A stretch of DNA of 64,000 nt from positions 26,525,054-26,589,053 of the forward strand of contig NC_092562.1 in the NCBI RefSeq assembly GCF_037975245.1. The letters are read 5' to 3'. The notes beneath the pieces were generated by a model. The model worked only from the letters and a program-made list of their open reading frames with translations. It did not search any database and was not told the DNA's origin. Shown in pieces: positions 38,501-53,500 of the stretch. This DNA is from Apostichopus japonicus (lineage: Eukaryota; Echinodermata; Holothuroidea; Aspidochirotida; Stichopodidae). Each line of letters starts with the position of its first letter. Position 1 is the first letter of the stretch. Both the position numbers and the translations under genes were made by a program.

Positions 38501-41500
38501 CTGTATCGAGATATAACACAATGTAATGAGTGTTATGTTACAGAGCTAAAGGTGGGATTTCAAGATAGATAATCCAACTACATCTGACAAAACTAAAATA
38601 CCAATGTAAACAAAGAAACATAGAGTGATGTTTGCGTTTGAAGCATGTATCACATCCACTATATAGTAGCATTCATCTGTATTTATTTGTTGTTTGAGTA
38701 CATAATTCATGATAACAAGAATGATGCATGTCACAAAGAAGTGATAAAATTGCCAAAACAGGCCCCAATTCCTTTACTAACAATGTTTGCCCTTTTTTTT
38801 TTATAAAGTACTTAACCTCTTCCATGAGATATAAACACCTGTGGAAACCCTTACCCACTTGTTTATTACAGTGTAAAACACACACAAAAGAAACAAAACA
38901 TGATCATCTGTAGAAAAATGAAATTGTGGAACCAAATTTACATCTAATATGGCAAGTCATTGTGTTTCTCTGTGTAATTCATGTAAAAATGTATGGAAAA
39001 TGGATCTTGACACATAAGACAAAGTGATAAACTGTACGTTTTGATATATAGCAAATCTAACACAATTTAACTCAAGCATATAGTAGTGTTTGTAACTGCC
39101 TTATTCCTGTACACTATTAAAATACCAAATTAATCTGTATACTTTTAAATGACTCACTAAAAGTAGACATAAGGGATATGTACATCAACACAATTTAATA
39201 TTTCACTCACGTCACTGATTATCTTCAGCTTTCTGTTTGTGTATGTTTGGTGATTGGTTGCCTCCTGCAATAACACGGTCATCTCACCAAACACCTCATT
39301 AGTTGTCACTTTCCTAGGCCAATAGCTATAAACGTCTTCATCCTTAGACAATACAAAGGATATAAAAAATGTAACAACATATAAAGATTCTCTTGAGTAT
39401 GCTAGGTGAATTCCTACTGCAATGTTTTATTTTTTTTTTAAATTCTATATCAGCACATGGAAAATATTGTTAACTTCTTCACACTCCCTTAATAAATCTA
39501 TTGATCATATTAATATTAAAAAAGAATTAAAAACTGACGATTCCCAATGCATGTGATTGAGACTATGCTTTAATTTGTGCACATTAAGGAAGTTGATTGG
39601 ATGTGAATTTATTTTTCAGATGATTTAGCTGATTTTCAATCTAAAAATTTTGGAAATGCTAAAAATAAAATTTACAGTTCGTTGCTCATGATACAGTGTA
39701 GTACGTATATGTTAGTTAAAAACAAATACATGCAATTGTTATTCATATCAAACTATATTTTCATGAAATGACATTCAATCAGGTGTGTTCATTTATCCAG
39801 TCCATAGTGTATTAAGGCTTTTGTTAAATGAATATGATTAAAAGGCTAAACATATCAATGACTTATTTTGCAATCTAAAATTAAACATTTTACCGAACTG
39901 TCAACCAGCATGACTAATGTCCTGACATTTTGTTGCCAAACCATTCTCCAAAATTGTTCAGCAAGACTTTTACTTTGAGGTCCTAGGAAATAATGAAGAA
40001 GTATTTTTAAAGAAAGGCATCATTCTTATCACTTAAAAAAAACAGCAACTTAACTATATGTGTTCTTTTAATTCAATTCAAGAAATAAAATGCAAACAAT
40101 TATCCCCAGGAGAGTATGCTTAGTAATAAATGGTCGATATCTGGTAATATTATGGTGTCAGATAAACAAAATGACACTGTCCATTATTAGTATTAGTACT
40201 AGTCACCCATATTGTGGTGGAAGTTAAGAACATTTTTAGTGATGATTGCTCTTTCAAAGACTAACAGCACAAAATAGTTTTGAAAGTAAGGTTCATGGTT
40301 TACACTTACTTTAAGTGTTAGTAAAATGAAAGTACTTTCTTGATTAAATCACCTAAAAGTTACATATTCAACTGATATAGGGGTCCATAGTTCAGTTAAA
40401 TAGCTAATTTGTAACTTAATGTAGCTACATTGATCACTTTCAAATATTATACTTATTCACAAGGTGTGTTGATTGTTCTAATTTATTGATAGTGTTCTCA
40501 TGTGTTTTGTTGTTTTCTTTGACTGTTTGATAATTCGATGTAGACAATGTTCATCTTTTGGTGACAAATTACATTCCACACATTTTAACTTGATAACATC
40601 TCACTCTCTCGGTATGATAATAGGAGTTCAAGAATGACACTGAAATGCGTTGCAATCAGCAACAAACCTGCTGTGAAGTACAAATATATTGATCAAAGTC
40701 ATGTTATGATTTGTAAAAATCTCTTTAAAGTAAATTAAGAAACAAGTAAGTAAGTATGAACAGAAGGAAAGTTATCTTATGCAAATGTGTGGAGAATAAC
40801 AGTAAAACATATTCAACAAGAATGGTTTACCTCTTGCAGCTATGAACCTTGCTTTCCCATTGCGAGCCTGAAAATGAAATAAAGTACTTATAATCATTCA
40901 TATTTTACTTCCTTTCCAAAAATGTTTCAATTTCATTATAATAATATAATAGAAGATTTTATTTGACAAAATCTATCATGCATGAAATCCAAAAGGTGTG
41001 AAAACAACTTGTGGTTCATATGTTGACTAAACATCCTACAAGAAGAAACTACAAAAAAGATAAGGATCGCAACCTTAAATTAAACCATTTATCTGTACTG
41101 CTAAAAAGTGTTAAGTACATGAAATTGCGTTTTATTGATAAATATGGGAAACTAGCAAATACAATGTATTTTCTAGCACAACTACTTTGACATATTCAAT
41201 AATTATCTGCCCTTCAAGGTGTAGTCATATTTCAAATTACTTATAGTGATGGATACTTTACAGCCAACAAAAAAGTCATAAAAAAAAATAAAGTGTCACC
41301 GAGCAATAGTAAATTTATAAAAGAATTTTTCACTGGGCACTACTCTGTATTATTGCAAAAATGTTAAGGCGATAATCAAATAATCATAAAAGATGTAGAA
41401 GCTCAGCTATAATACAAACCAACTACCCTTTTGTAATGGATTAAATACAATTTGTATGGAGTCCAACGCACCTTAAAAATATTGCCATTTTGAACCCTCA

Positions 41501-44500
41501 TAACCAGAATTCATCTCAAGTAACATATATTTGTCAATAGGAGACTTTTATCACCAAATGAGATTCATATTATGGTAGCATTTCTAATCAATATGACACA
41601 ATTAATGATGTCATTGGTCTAATTAGGTATTAAGCTTTACAGAATTCATAGGCAACAATATTGTTAAACTGTTTAGCACTCAATTAAGTCAATGAAACCC
41701 TCTTTTGTAGCTGTAATTTTTTGCTCAGTATTAACAGGAAATGTCACACTGTTTGCCATAATACACTGTTAATGAAAAGCAAGGTTACAGCAAAAAAATA
41801 TTGCAATGGATGAGAATCTACTGGATTGATTGATGAAAATCATCAGCCCTATGCAATTACATGCATACTATTTCTAACCCATACCACTGACGCCACAGCA
41901 ATAGTACATCACTAGATATAAATGTCACTCATGCAACATGAGAGCTAGTAATATTAAAACCAAAACGAAAAGGAAAGTTAAAAGAAGGAAAGCAAGAAAG
42001 AAGTACGAAAGAGGCTTGTTTTACTATTTAAAATGCTATATATTCAAATAGTTAGCATGTTCTCACACCATCTACCATCAGTGGAACCAGTAGAAGAAGA
42101 AAAAGTGATATGATGTTGCATTGTAGCAAGACACATAGAAAACATGTACAGTAATGTGTCAAGAACACTTTACCCATAGCCAATTGCACAAGCTTGCAAT
42201 GAAGATTCTTCTTCAGCTAGCAAATTACTGTTTCAAGTGCTCGGCAGTTTAACTGATATATACCTTTATCATGCTGGCATTGTAATAATCTGACTCTCCT
42301 GTGTTCCCAGATACCTGTAACTTTACTCTTGTATGATCATCTTGTAAAATTACAAGATTGAAAAGGAAAAACATCAACACAGTTGGATGAGCTGTTACGG
42401 GAAACATATCTTTAAACGTTGAACAATGTTTATGTCTAAAGATATGTTTAGAACATGTAGCAAATAATGGGAACTGAAACCATTACATTAAAACTAGGTG
42501 TAATTTAACAGAATTACCATGCATGAAATATGTTTGAACATGCTACCAACATGCACAATAATAAAACAAGCTGAGAAGACATCAAAAACTGGATGTACAG
42601 TAATACATATTATATACCTTTTAAGTATTCGTCAGAATACAATTAAGCACAATGTGTTACAAGTGTGTCGTTTAAGTAGGTATATCACTAAGAGCTGTGA
42701 TCAATTTGGAAGATCATATTCCAAGTGACAGAATTTGAAGTTGGAGTAACTTTTCTTCAACCTATCTTCATCATTTTTCAATCAGAACCAATGTACTGCA
42801 AATGTTTTCTGCAGGATGCAAAAAGTATATATGTTTTATGATGACAAATCAAATGGTTATATAATGTTGCATTGCTTCAATTTCTACTATTGCTGTGGAA
42901 TCTTAACAATTCTCTCCTAATGAGGAATAAACTAGTCAATAAATTCAACAACAACATAATGGAATGATGCTTGCACAATACCACTTTGCATCTTACATTA
43001 TTTGAATGGTATATATTATTTCACTGATAAGAAAACATTAAACACTAAACAAGTATTCAAATTTGAATGGTCTTTAAATCTTATCATGTAACAATGAACA
43101 AAAGGTATGGTCATTTGGTGTAGGCTGCATGTTTGCCATCATGCACGTACAAGAAGAATATCTGTCACAATGCAAAGTTATTCTCCAAATGGGCAATGGA
43201 TTTATCAAGAAAACGGCGATCGTAAACAGAGGTACTTACATGGAATGATCTTGGACAAGCTGTTCTTTGATTGCAATCTTTCATGCCGAAGCGCTTCAGA
43301 ACACGGTTGTTGCCGACCTCTCGGAAGAACCTTCACAAAGACAAAAAGGTGGTGATCTAATTTCTCTACAGCTGAACTGTAAATGAATTACAATGTACAG
43401 TTGACAGTATTAGTTAGTATGATTTTATCATTACGAAATATCTCTCAAAGTTTACCCTTTACTTGATAACTGAAGGTAATTTTTACACATCTTGATAATA
43501 AATAAATTAATAACATATACTCACCATAAACTCCTTGACAACATCCTCAATGACAATTCTTCTGTCTCTGCTCATGTAGTCTTGAAGTTCGGACACTTTC
43601 ATTGGTTTTGGTGGTGTTGTCTTTTTGGCAGTGTCTACATTGATGTAGACACCTGCATATTGTTCAATATCAACAGGGTCCTCATAATCACTGTCTTGTT
43701 TTAACTCTCTCTCTGTAGATGCCTCTGATACAACTGTGGATCCAACAGCCTCATACGTTGAACCAGATTCAACCAAGCTGCTAATTTTGTCTCGAGGTAC
43801 TTCATATCCTTCAGCCTGGTCTCCACTGACTGGTTGATTAAGATGTTGATATTGATCTGGTGATTTTAGCATTTCATTTTTGTCAAGGGGTATATACTCA
43901 GTTTTGTCTTTGACTTCTGTTGGCAAATCTATAGGAACGTAAGAAAAAGAAACTTATTGCCTCAATATACATTTGATATGCTGAAAGGATAATTTACCTG
44001 TACAATGTTATCAACTGGTTAACTATATAATATGAGAACCAGGAGTTTACATTTCATCAATGAACATCTACTGGAATCAAGATGCTCAAGCTATGTACGT
44101 TAGTAATTATATGAGATGGATATTGTATAACAAGATACATACATGTCTTTGTATGAAGTGGCCAAAATAAAGCATTCATATCATAGGGTAAACGTAAATA
44201 GCGAACTGCACTTAAAGTCACGCAGAAAAGATTTATATATATAATTATATTACAACGTGAAAGAATCATTCCCAAATTATATCTTAGAAATTTTCGACAC
44301 CCTTCTCTAGAAAAGGGAACTTCGTTTATTAAGTATAGATATCTGTCAAGAGATCTTTCCTGCCAATCACTTGTACGTAGAAACTAGGCCTGGTAGCTAG
44401 CAACAAATTGGAACCGGGAACCTGTTAAGATTACCCGGTCGGGTGACGGGTACCCGAAACCTTGAGGAACTAGCCAAACACAATGTACAAAGTACATAAA

Positions 44501-47500
44501 TGGCAGATCACAATGCCACCTTACATTATCTCTCCAAAATATACGTTTTCAATCGACACTCCTGTTGTTATGAATAACCAAATTTCATGTTTTGATGTAT
44601 GATAAGTAATAATGCAAATGCACATGAAATAAAGAAAAACCTTGCAAAACCAATACTTCGGATTGTTTCATTTACTACGATCGAGGGATCGCATTAGCTG
44701 CTGGATTGCGCGATTCCAGCATTTTCATTTCAAATTCCGCATGTCAAAAGTTGCAAAGACTGGATTTACCGTAACAATGTCAGCTCTCAACTTGAATCAA
44801 ACATACATTACAGCTGTAACTGTGTAGGGATTCTTCGCAAAACGATCGCAATTGGAATAAACGTTTAGAAATAAGCCACTTGCGATTATTTTTGTTTTGT
44901 TATCCCGTCTATAATCCATCTTAACATCCTGTACATTTTCTTGCCAGTCTTTCTTTTTATGAAATAAATGAATGAATAAGCACTTATTTTGAGAATTTTA
45001 ATATTTACGCAAGCACGATTGATACAGTAGCTACAACTATGAGAGGAAAGTACTAGATATGGACTACCAGAACTAGCTGCATCATGACAACAAAGACATG
45101 TGCGCTCGACAAACTATGTTTGCGTACAATCCCACAAATCTCCGACCACATGGTATCCTTTAAATCAAAACATGAAAATGTAGCCTAACCATCTGTTTAT
45201 TCGCTCAAATTGTGTCACAGTTAGCAGGCACTACACATATTCATCAAAGGCTTTCGTTATTGCTGCTATCTGCGACCACACATTAGCCTAACACCACACT
45301 AAGTCAATTAGGATATCTAGCCTAACCATCTGTTTATTCGCTCAAATTGTGTCACAGTTAGCAGGCACTACACATATTCATCAAAGGCTTTCGTTATTGC
45401 TGCTATCTGCGACCACACATGGTAGCCTAACACCACACTAAGTCAATTAGGATATCTAGCCTTACCATCTGTTCATTCGCTCAAATTGTGACGCAGTTAG
45501 CTTGAACTCAAATATCCATGTACTAATTTCATTATTGCTGTTATCTTTGACAACATGGTAGCCTAACACCACACTTATTCAATGGAAAATTCTTGCCTAA
45601 CCACTTGTTTGCAAGGACAAAAATGTAACCCACTTTGCGTAGCGTCGTTTACAACTTTCAATTAGCTGGAAATTGGCAGTTGTTTGGAAGGTACAGTATG
45701 TGCTCAGTTTTTAGTATTTTACGTACACTGTTACTGCTGCGATGGATTGAAGGTTTCAATTTTGACTGGTTTTCACCGTTATAATATTTTCGTTTTCGGG
45801 GGTGAGTGATTTATCCACACACGAAATAGAATCATCAAGAATGGTTAAAACTTGAAATAGTGAGTAATTTAAACAACCATCTACACTACAAGAAAGTTAT
45901 TTCATAAAACTAATCTTCCATATTCGTTTGTCTTGCTTAATAAACACATGCAGACCTACGAAATTATTGAAATCGTAAAAGAACTTGCGTAGCAGTTACA
46001 CGATACCCACCCCCACACCCCCCACACACAGAGAATTGTTAACCGTTTTGAGGGTTTTGGATTTGGTACCCAAATGTTTGCATGGGTACCTGACTCAGGC
46101 CTATTAGCAACTGATTGCATTAAATTTAAAACAAAATGAAAGAGAAAATATGACGTGTCTATTCTAATCAGCTGAAAAATACCTTGATCTTCTTTGTCGA
46201 TTGCAACATTATTGGTAAAGGATGTTGGATCGGATTTAGATGGAGATGCTTTTCTGGATCTTTTCCTGAAAATAATTCAAAGAGTGAAAGTAACTATTTA
46301 GTGAGGGTGAAATTAACCATTAACATTTATACAAACTAATTCCTATAGATACATATAATTGGTATTGATACTTCTGTGAAATGAGCTAGCTCTGACTGTA
46401 ATGTAAGCCTGGTGTGCTCACCATATACTGCAAGATACACATAATTTTAGTTCTAAGGAAAACTGGCTGCGGTTAAAGAAGATTTCTTTCATCCAAATAA
46501 ATTAAGTTAAACACCAACTATATGGGGACATGTTGATATAAGTTTAACAAATTTCTCCGTAATTGGTCGCTAATTAATTACCAGTTTCTCCAGATCTTCC
46601 TGTGGTCACTCAAAATATTGTGGTAAAATGTTTCATGTGAGTAAATTAAACGCAAATACTAGAAATACATTGTTTACTATACTTGAATCTGGTTGAAGGA
46701 GAGCTAATGGTAATAACGTGATGAGGTATAACTTTTCCAATGAAATGTAATCAGCTCTTTTATGTAATAACAACATTTATCTTACTTAAACTACAATGAT
46801 TGTAGTCAGAGTACATGTACTAATTCTACTCACTTGTATTTACACAGTCATGCATTCTTGATGGAGGCTACACAAAGCGGGAGAACATGAAGTCCCATTC
46901 TTTGTTAATTAAATTATAAATGAATCTTATGGATATTAAAGTGATACTTATTGTTTATCATACTTGAATACTCTCTGAGTATGTAAACACTAGTCTGCTT
47001 ACCTGTAAATTAACACAAATGTAATGATGATGATGAGCAATGCTATAGCAACGACTGCAGGGATGACAATAACTACTGCAAAGCTTTTGTCACCATCTGA
47101 AAAAAGGAAAACAATCTCTATCCTATAAATGGACATAAGCTCCCCTAATTAACTCTTTAAGGAGATTTAAATAATGTGCCTAATGTATGAGAGAAGCATG
47201 TATGGAAGCAACACAGTTAGACCTGATTGGACCTTTCTGATCGCTTTTTTTACAACAGGTCTGTAATCTCCATTTCCGTCGTCTACCATTGGTCCGGGTC
47301 GGAAGCAACTCTGGTGTGGCATACTAGTTGCTAGACAACGGAGGGTTGGAGGTAAACTGTATGGAGTAGGTAATGTTGACGACTTCCAGCACCTACGGAC
47401 CTGGATTCAACAGGTCCCAATTGTGGGATAACCTTGTGAGCACTCCTCCCCCACCAGCAAAGAATTCTGGTCGGATGGGCATCCAGAGGTGCCTTGCTGT

Positions 47501-50500
47501 TGGTGGTAACCTGTGAAGGAGCCCTTGGTGGGTCCTTGTGCTTGTTATAATGTTGCTTGTCATTTCTCTGTCTGCCCTTACGACTATCAAAACGATCAAA
47601 ATTTGACCAATTTTGCATAACTTTCATATAAATGATCATAAAAAGGAAGGAGGAGTCAGGGCCTGGATGGATGGTAGCCACACCCCCTGCTTAAAGACTT
47701 GACCAATTTGATAGTAGTATTAGAGGATACTGCTTATGTATGTGAGGTAAATAGTGCGTGTAATAAATTGGATGTGTTCACATAACCGGTTGTTTTTCAA
47801 TGATCAGATTTGTAAAAAAATACTTTTCTTCTGATAATTTCAAAGGTTTGAAACTATGAAACAACTAAACTTTGTTGGACCTTTTACTATAGGCACTACA
47901 TCATTATTTATGTTAAAACTCAGCAAACTCTACACATTCCTAGTCTTGAATTTTGCCACTCGTTTCCTAATATACATAAAATGCAGTAACAGTACTCTCA
48001 GCCCATCCTTTGAGGTTACTGACAGAAAAAATATCTTGGTATCCCTTGGTAAATTAAGAAAGGGATGTGGAAAATCATTGTTCAAACTAACCTTCCTGGG
48101 GTTTTGGAGTAGATGACATTGGAAATGTTACTGCCATAGATGCTTCACTGAGGGGGCTTTCCTGATCTGTTGAAAGGGAAAACATGAATGTGTAACTCTC
48201 TCCTGGCTTAAGTCGTACAATAATAGTGTACACTATACTTCCAGAGACTGTTTTTTGTACTCTGTGGATCATCACTACTACCATCCAACGTAGTAGATAT
48301 TATAAGTAGTTATCCCAGTAATGCATGTTACATATGTATCATCAACCTATTGATCAAACATGTATCACATATACAACATTGTTGTTAAATTGTAGCAGGT
48401 AACTAACTTTCTTGGGGTTTTGGAGTAGATGACATTGGAAATGTTACTGCCGTAGATGCTTCACTGAGAGGGCTTGCCTGATCTGTTGTAAGGGAAACCA
48501 TGAAGGTGTAACTCTCTCCAGGCTCAAGTCCTTCGATAATGGTGTACATTATACTTCCAGAGACTGTTGTTATTCTCTGTGGATCATCACTACTACCATC
48601 CAACGTAGTAGATATTATAAGTAGTTATCCCAGTAATGCATGTTACATATGTATCATCAACCTATTGATCAAACATGTATCACATATACAACATTGTTGT
48701 TAAATTGTAGCAGGTAACTAACTTTCTTGGGGTTTTGGAGTAGATGACATTGGAAATGTTACTGCCGTAGATGCTTCACTGAGAGGGCTTGCCTGATCTG
48801 TTGTAAGGGAAACCATGAAGGTGTAACTCTCTCCAGGCTCAAGTCCTTCGATAATGGTGTACATTATACTTCCAGAGACTGTTGTTATTCTCTGTGGATC
48901 ATCACTACTACCATCCACCTTGTAGTAGATAGTATAAGCAGTAATTCCAGTGCTGCACGTGATATCATAATCATCAACCTATTGATCAAAGATGAACATT
49001 TTTAATATTGTTTTTATATTATAGTATAGAAGACACTGCATCATCTATGTAATAATTTAGTACTTATGACAAATGTATAGTGCATCAATGTATAGGCTAG
49101 ATGAGTCAATAAGAGAGGAAGCTGAAAGCAGTTAGAAAACAAGAGATGAAGTGTGATGGGAAGGTTAGGTAAGCCAAAGATGGGGACGCTGGAACTAAAA
49201 TGGAAAGGAAGGGAGAGGAAGGAAGGAAAGGGTATAGTTTATCTTTCTTCAGTATCTTCCGTCACAAAAGGACTACATCTTTGATTCAGTTATTTTTCTT
49301 CTCTTGTACTCTGCATCCTTCACTGAGTAGCACAGTTATACATGACTGGTTTCTCACTAGACTTTAAACATATTGTGTAGTATATCTATATACTGTAGTC
49401 ACTTTTAATATTCGTATTCATTTTACAGCGTTTTCATATATTTTTAGCATACCTGCCAAGTAACATTCAGTTGGTTCAAGTCTATTATTGTTACCATCAC
49501 AGCTGTAGGAGTAATTGGTACTGTAAATAACAGAAATAAAAAACAAGGTGAGCACATTAGAGTAAGATAAAATGTGGGAAATTTCCTATCATCAGAATAT
49601 TGCCCTTAAAGGATAAGAAAATGTAGCAACTTCTCTGTAATTACTCAAAACTGTCCAGAATGCTATAAATATATTCCTTTATTTGTACAATCTTCTAAGC
49701 TTGGAATTTTCTGTTACATATATCCTTTACAAGACAGGGTTAGAACTGCTATTGGCATTTGTGTATGATTCCTAATTGTTGATTCGTATTGATTTAACCG
49801 TGTTTTTAACCTTATCACCTGGTTACTATATTGGCTGTCACTGAAACTGCATGGCATAATATACTTCCTTCTTCATCACCATTTGACCATTTTACTGTAA
49901 CAGACACATCGTATGTTCAATGTCGCTCTCTCGTTCTATACTGAGTTGAAGAGGTGATGAGGTTCTGTGAACTTCAGTTTTACACTTTGAGCCTAACATT
50001 ACTCTAATCACATCACATGTGATGGAAATTTTGTTAGAGATATACATGTACAGCAGAACATAAGTTTAGCTAACTGCAAATATCGAAATCATTATGCTGT
50101 TTGAACATTTGCCATTTCAAACCAACGTATATAAGAAACTGCATTTCAAATTGGTTCAGCTCAGTTACATTACGATCATGGTGACCTCCTTAGAACTGCA
50201 AACAACTAAGAAATGAAACAAAATCTGAATATTAACAAAATATATTAGATCAATTATGACAACTCACCCTCACACAATGTCTTGACAGTCATAGGTGGAC
50301 CCATAGGACCCTCACCCATGTCCCCTTCCCTAACAGCTGATACACTGAATGCATAAATCGTATCCTCTTCTAGATTGGTCTGTGTGTACTGTGGCATTTG
50401 GCTGGATTCTATGATAGTAACATCACTCCAGCCATCAGTTGCATTCTTCCTGTAGTACACAATATAATCAACCACTGGTGGATCCCCGACATCAGTTTGT

Positions 50501-53500
50501 TCATCCCAGGCTCTCCATTTAATGGTTATAGAGGTCTGAGACATATCAACTATTTCAGGCGATTCCCTGATCATAGGAAGATCTGAATAGAAGAAATAAG
50601 AACATAAAATTAAACCACACTAGAAGTGGAGTGTGCAAGCCACTAAATGACTGTCCCCCCCCCACCACTTTTTTTTTGGTGAAATTCAGATACTGCTAAG
50701 CAACATGCTTTATTATTGGCTATATAAATAATGCAAAAAATACTGTTCAAGAAAATTAAAGGCTTGGTAGTAGTAAAGTACAGATTGTTTAGATCTAAAC
50801 AAATGGTCTCTTCATATCTGACTTCCAATGAAAAGACTGAGGAAATACTAGGCTAGACGGTTGTTTCCCTATATTATTTCTTTGTATTTGAACGATCAAA
50901 TGAGCAACTCATGGTGTAGTTTCGTTAATAATTTTGCTTCTTGTTTATAAGTTGATACCAATGATGAAACATTTGCATTAGAACATTTTACTGCCCCAGT
51001 TTGTGAGAATGGGACAAGAGCTGGATATTATGTTGTTGATATCAGTTTTGTCAGTGAAAGATTATATTACATGATACTTGCAGAGCTACTCTCAAGTAGT
51101 AACAACTAGAGAACATATGTAGTTGAAGAGAGTATAGTTATTGTGGTAAAATTTAACATTTAATTCCCCTGCACAGTTATGTTTCATTGGCAACCAATAT
51201 AACAAAGAATGTTCTAATCATGAAAAATTATGAAAAAGTCAGCAAACCCAGACAAGATTTTTTATAAATAAATTGACAAATTTTAGCAACACATTCCAAA
51301 AGAGCAGGGTTAGTAAATGCAAAACACCTTTAGTTCAAGTTGTCCATGTTTTGGGCTGTTAGCATATGTGAAGACCTATACAGCATAAGAAGATACTAAA
51401 TGTTGAAGTAAAACTGATGACATAGACAGTACCATACCTACATGAAAGTTGCACAATATCACAGACATACTGTAAGCTCAGAGCCAGTGAATAATTGACT
51501 AATCTCTGAATACAATCAATCAACCAGTGTTTACAGCTTGCATAAGGGAACACGTCCAAATTCAGCGTTCAAACTCGTTCAAACCCGTTCAGCTGCATAT
51601 CTACGTTCGCGACCGTTCAACCGTTCTGCAGCGTTTGTCATCGTTCGTTTGCGTACTCATTAACTACACTCCTTTGTTCACTAATCAGCTTATCTTTGCT
51701 GGTTTTAGAGTATAACGGAAACGTAACAGAGAGAGCTTGTCTCTTCGTGCTCTGTGGTTTGGGAGAAGAGTAATCATTTAAAGAGCCGTTAACAATAGGT
51801 GAGATATCTATTCGTCACCTAAAATACTATTGTACATCAGTTGAGATAAACTGGGTCAGTCACGACAGAGGGAAACAGAGAGACAGTATACGCAGTAACA
51901 TTCATGCAATGAAGAATAGCAAATGTTACTGCAGCTATATTTACTACTGTACCCTCGCATCTATCGTACATACGTTGGGGACTGCACATTGAATCAACCG
52001 TCAATCCTCCATGAGCAATGTACTGCCTATTCCCAACTGAATACGAGCACAGAAAAGACCCACGCAGCCAGTGTCGGAAATATACGAAAGAAACAATTAA
52101 AGAAAAGCGGCGCTTCTGCCTATCGCATGGTCGCGTAACAACACGAGATAATGTAAAAAGTCTAATTTAACCCGTGTTTGTTCGCTCAACTTGTATCGCA
52201 GATAAATTTGCACTTAAATTCCCACCGAAAATCTCTACCTATATAAACACGTGGTAGCCTATCAACACACTAAGTCAATGGGATCAAGCCTAACTATCTG
52301 TTTATTTTCTTAAATTGTGACGCAGTTAATAGCTGGCATTAAAAACTTGTTCCGTGACTGATGTCAATGGGAAATTAAAGTGTGTAAAAACTCGATCTTT
52401 ACTTGTGTTATATATATAGGAGTTTTCCGTAAGTGGAGCGAACTTTGCGGAGGCTCATTTATTGTTGAGGAACGATTATCAAAACATCGATATCGATGAA
52501 ATTATTTGCGTAAAGGAAGGGTTAAGAAAATACAACACATTACGTGAAGAGAACGATATACTTTGTTTAATCAAACAAGTAGGCCTATGAAGACACACAA
52601 TTAGTTCTCAACTTCGTAGTTGAAGTTCAGATCAGTTCCCGAAACTTTGAGGCTTTCCTGCAAGTTAGTCTTACACAATCAAGTAAAAATCTAAGCATGT
52701 ATATATGTGGTATAACCACAATCCTTGCACTTTTTTAGAATAGTAGGCCTAACATAGGTTGCGACCGAGGTGGTAGGCTACCCCTCATACAGGCACTGTG
52801 TTATGATAGCATTATGTATATTTCACATTTCTAGAAAATAGCTTGTTTTAGTCTGTTCAGCACAAGGAGTGGGGTATTGCTTCTTACTGGATCTACTAGA
52901 AAGTTGTTTAAATCCGATAAGTTGCCTTTACTTTTTCATGAGGGGTTTGAAGGAATACTTCAGGATAAACTTTCTACTCGATATATTGTTTAGACTACGT
53001 AACATTATATGGTAGGTTTACTGAGTTTGAGCAGTGGCGCAAACAGAGGGAGGGGTCTAATGGGTTGGGGAAAAGGAGGTATGACGAGGAGGGGAAGGAA
53101 AATTACAGTGGTGTTACGTCGAGGTTGATAATATCATTTGGGCATTATCGTCGGGTATAGTTGGTTAATTATCGTCTTAAAAGTCGCATTGTCGAGAAAC
53201 ACTTTTATTGTCGGGAAAATCACTCAGCTATTATAGTCGGGCAGCGCTTGACACTACGCTAGCGTATGGTTAACGTTGGTTAATCCATAGTATCGTCGGC
53301 AAGGCAGAGAGCTTAGAGGAAACGAACAAAAGATTGTGGTTTTCGCTTCTAGGATCAACTACCACGATGAAGCATGGCTGCTAAAAAAAGATCTGACAAT
53401 GAATTAATTCACCGCAACATGAGCCCATGACTTGTCAAAACACTATATTATTATCGATCACAACATACAAATCTGAAAATAGGCATACAGAAAATATTTC

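Larger units (their letters stand above)
48088..49000 (-). repeat. Tandem triplication of about 315 bp (exon plus flanking intron)
   Basis: Three head-to-tail units begin near 48088, 48403 and 48718. Each carries the FN3 exon and the same intronic flank (caggtaactaac, tgtatcacatatacaac). Units 1 and 2 are nearly identical over the coding stretch, so the last duplication or conversion is recent, unless it is an assembly artefact. Confidence 0.8.

Noticed and set aside
43107-43355. 82-codon plus-strand frame
   Set aside because: It overlaps the minus-strand PTP D1 exon and is its antisense shadow.
45180-45590. CRISPR-like repeat array
   Set aside because: The units are contiguous long tandem repeats without spacers in an animal intron.
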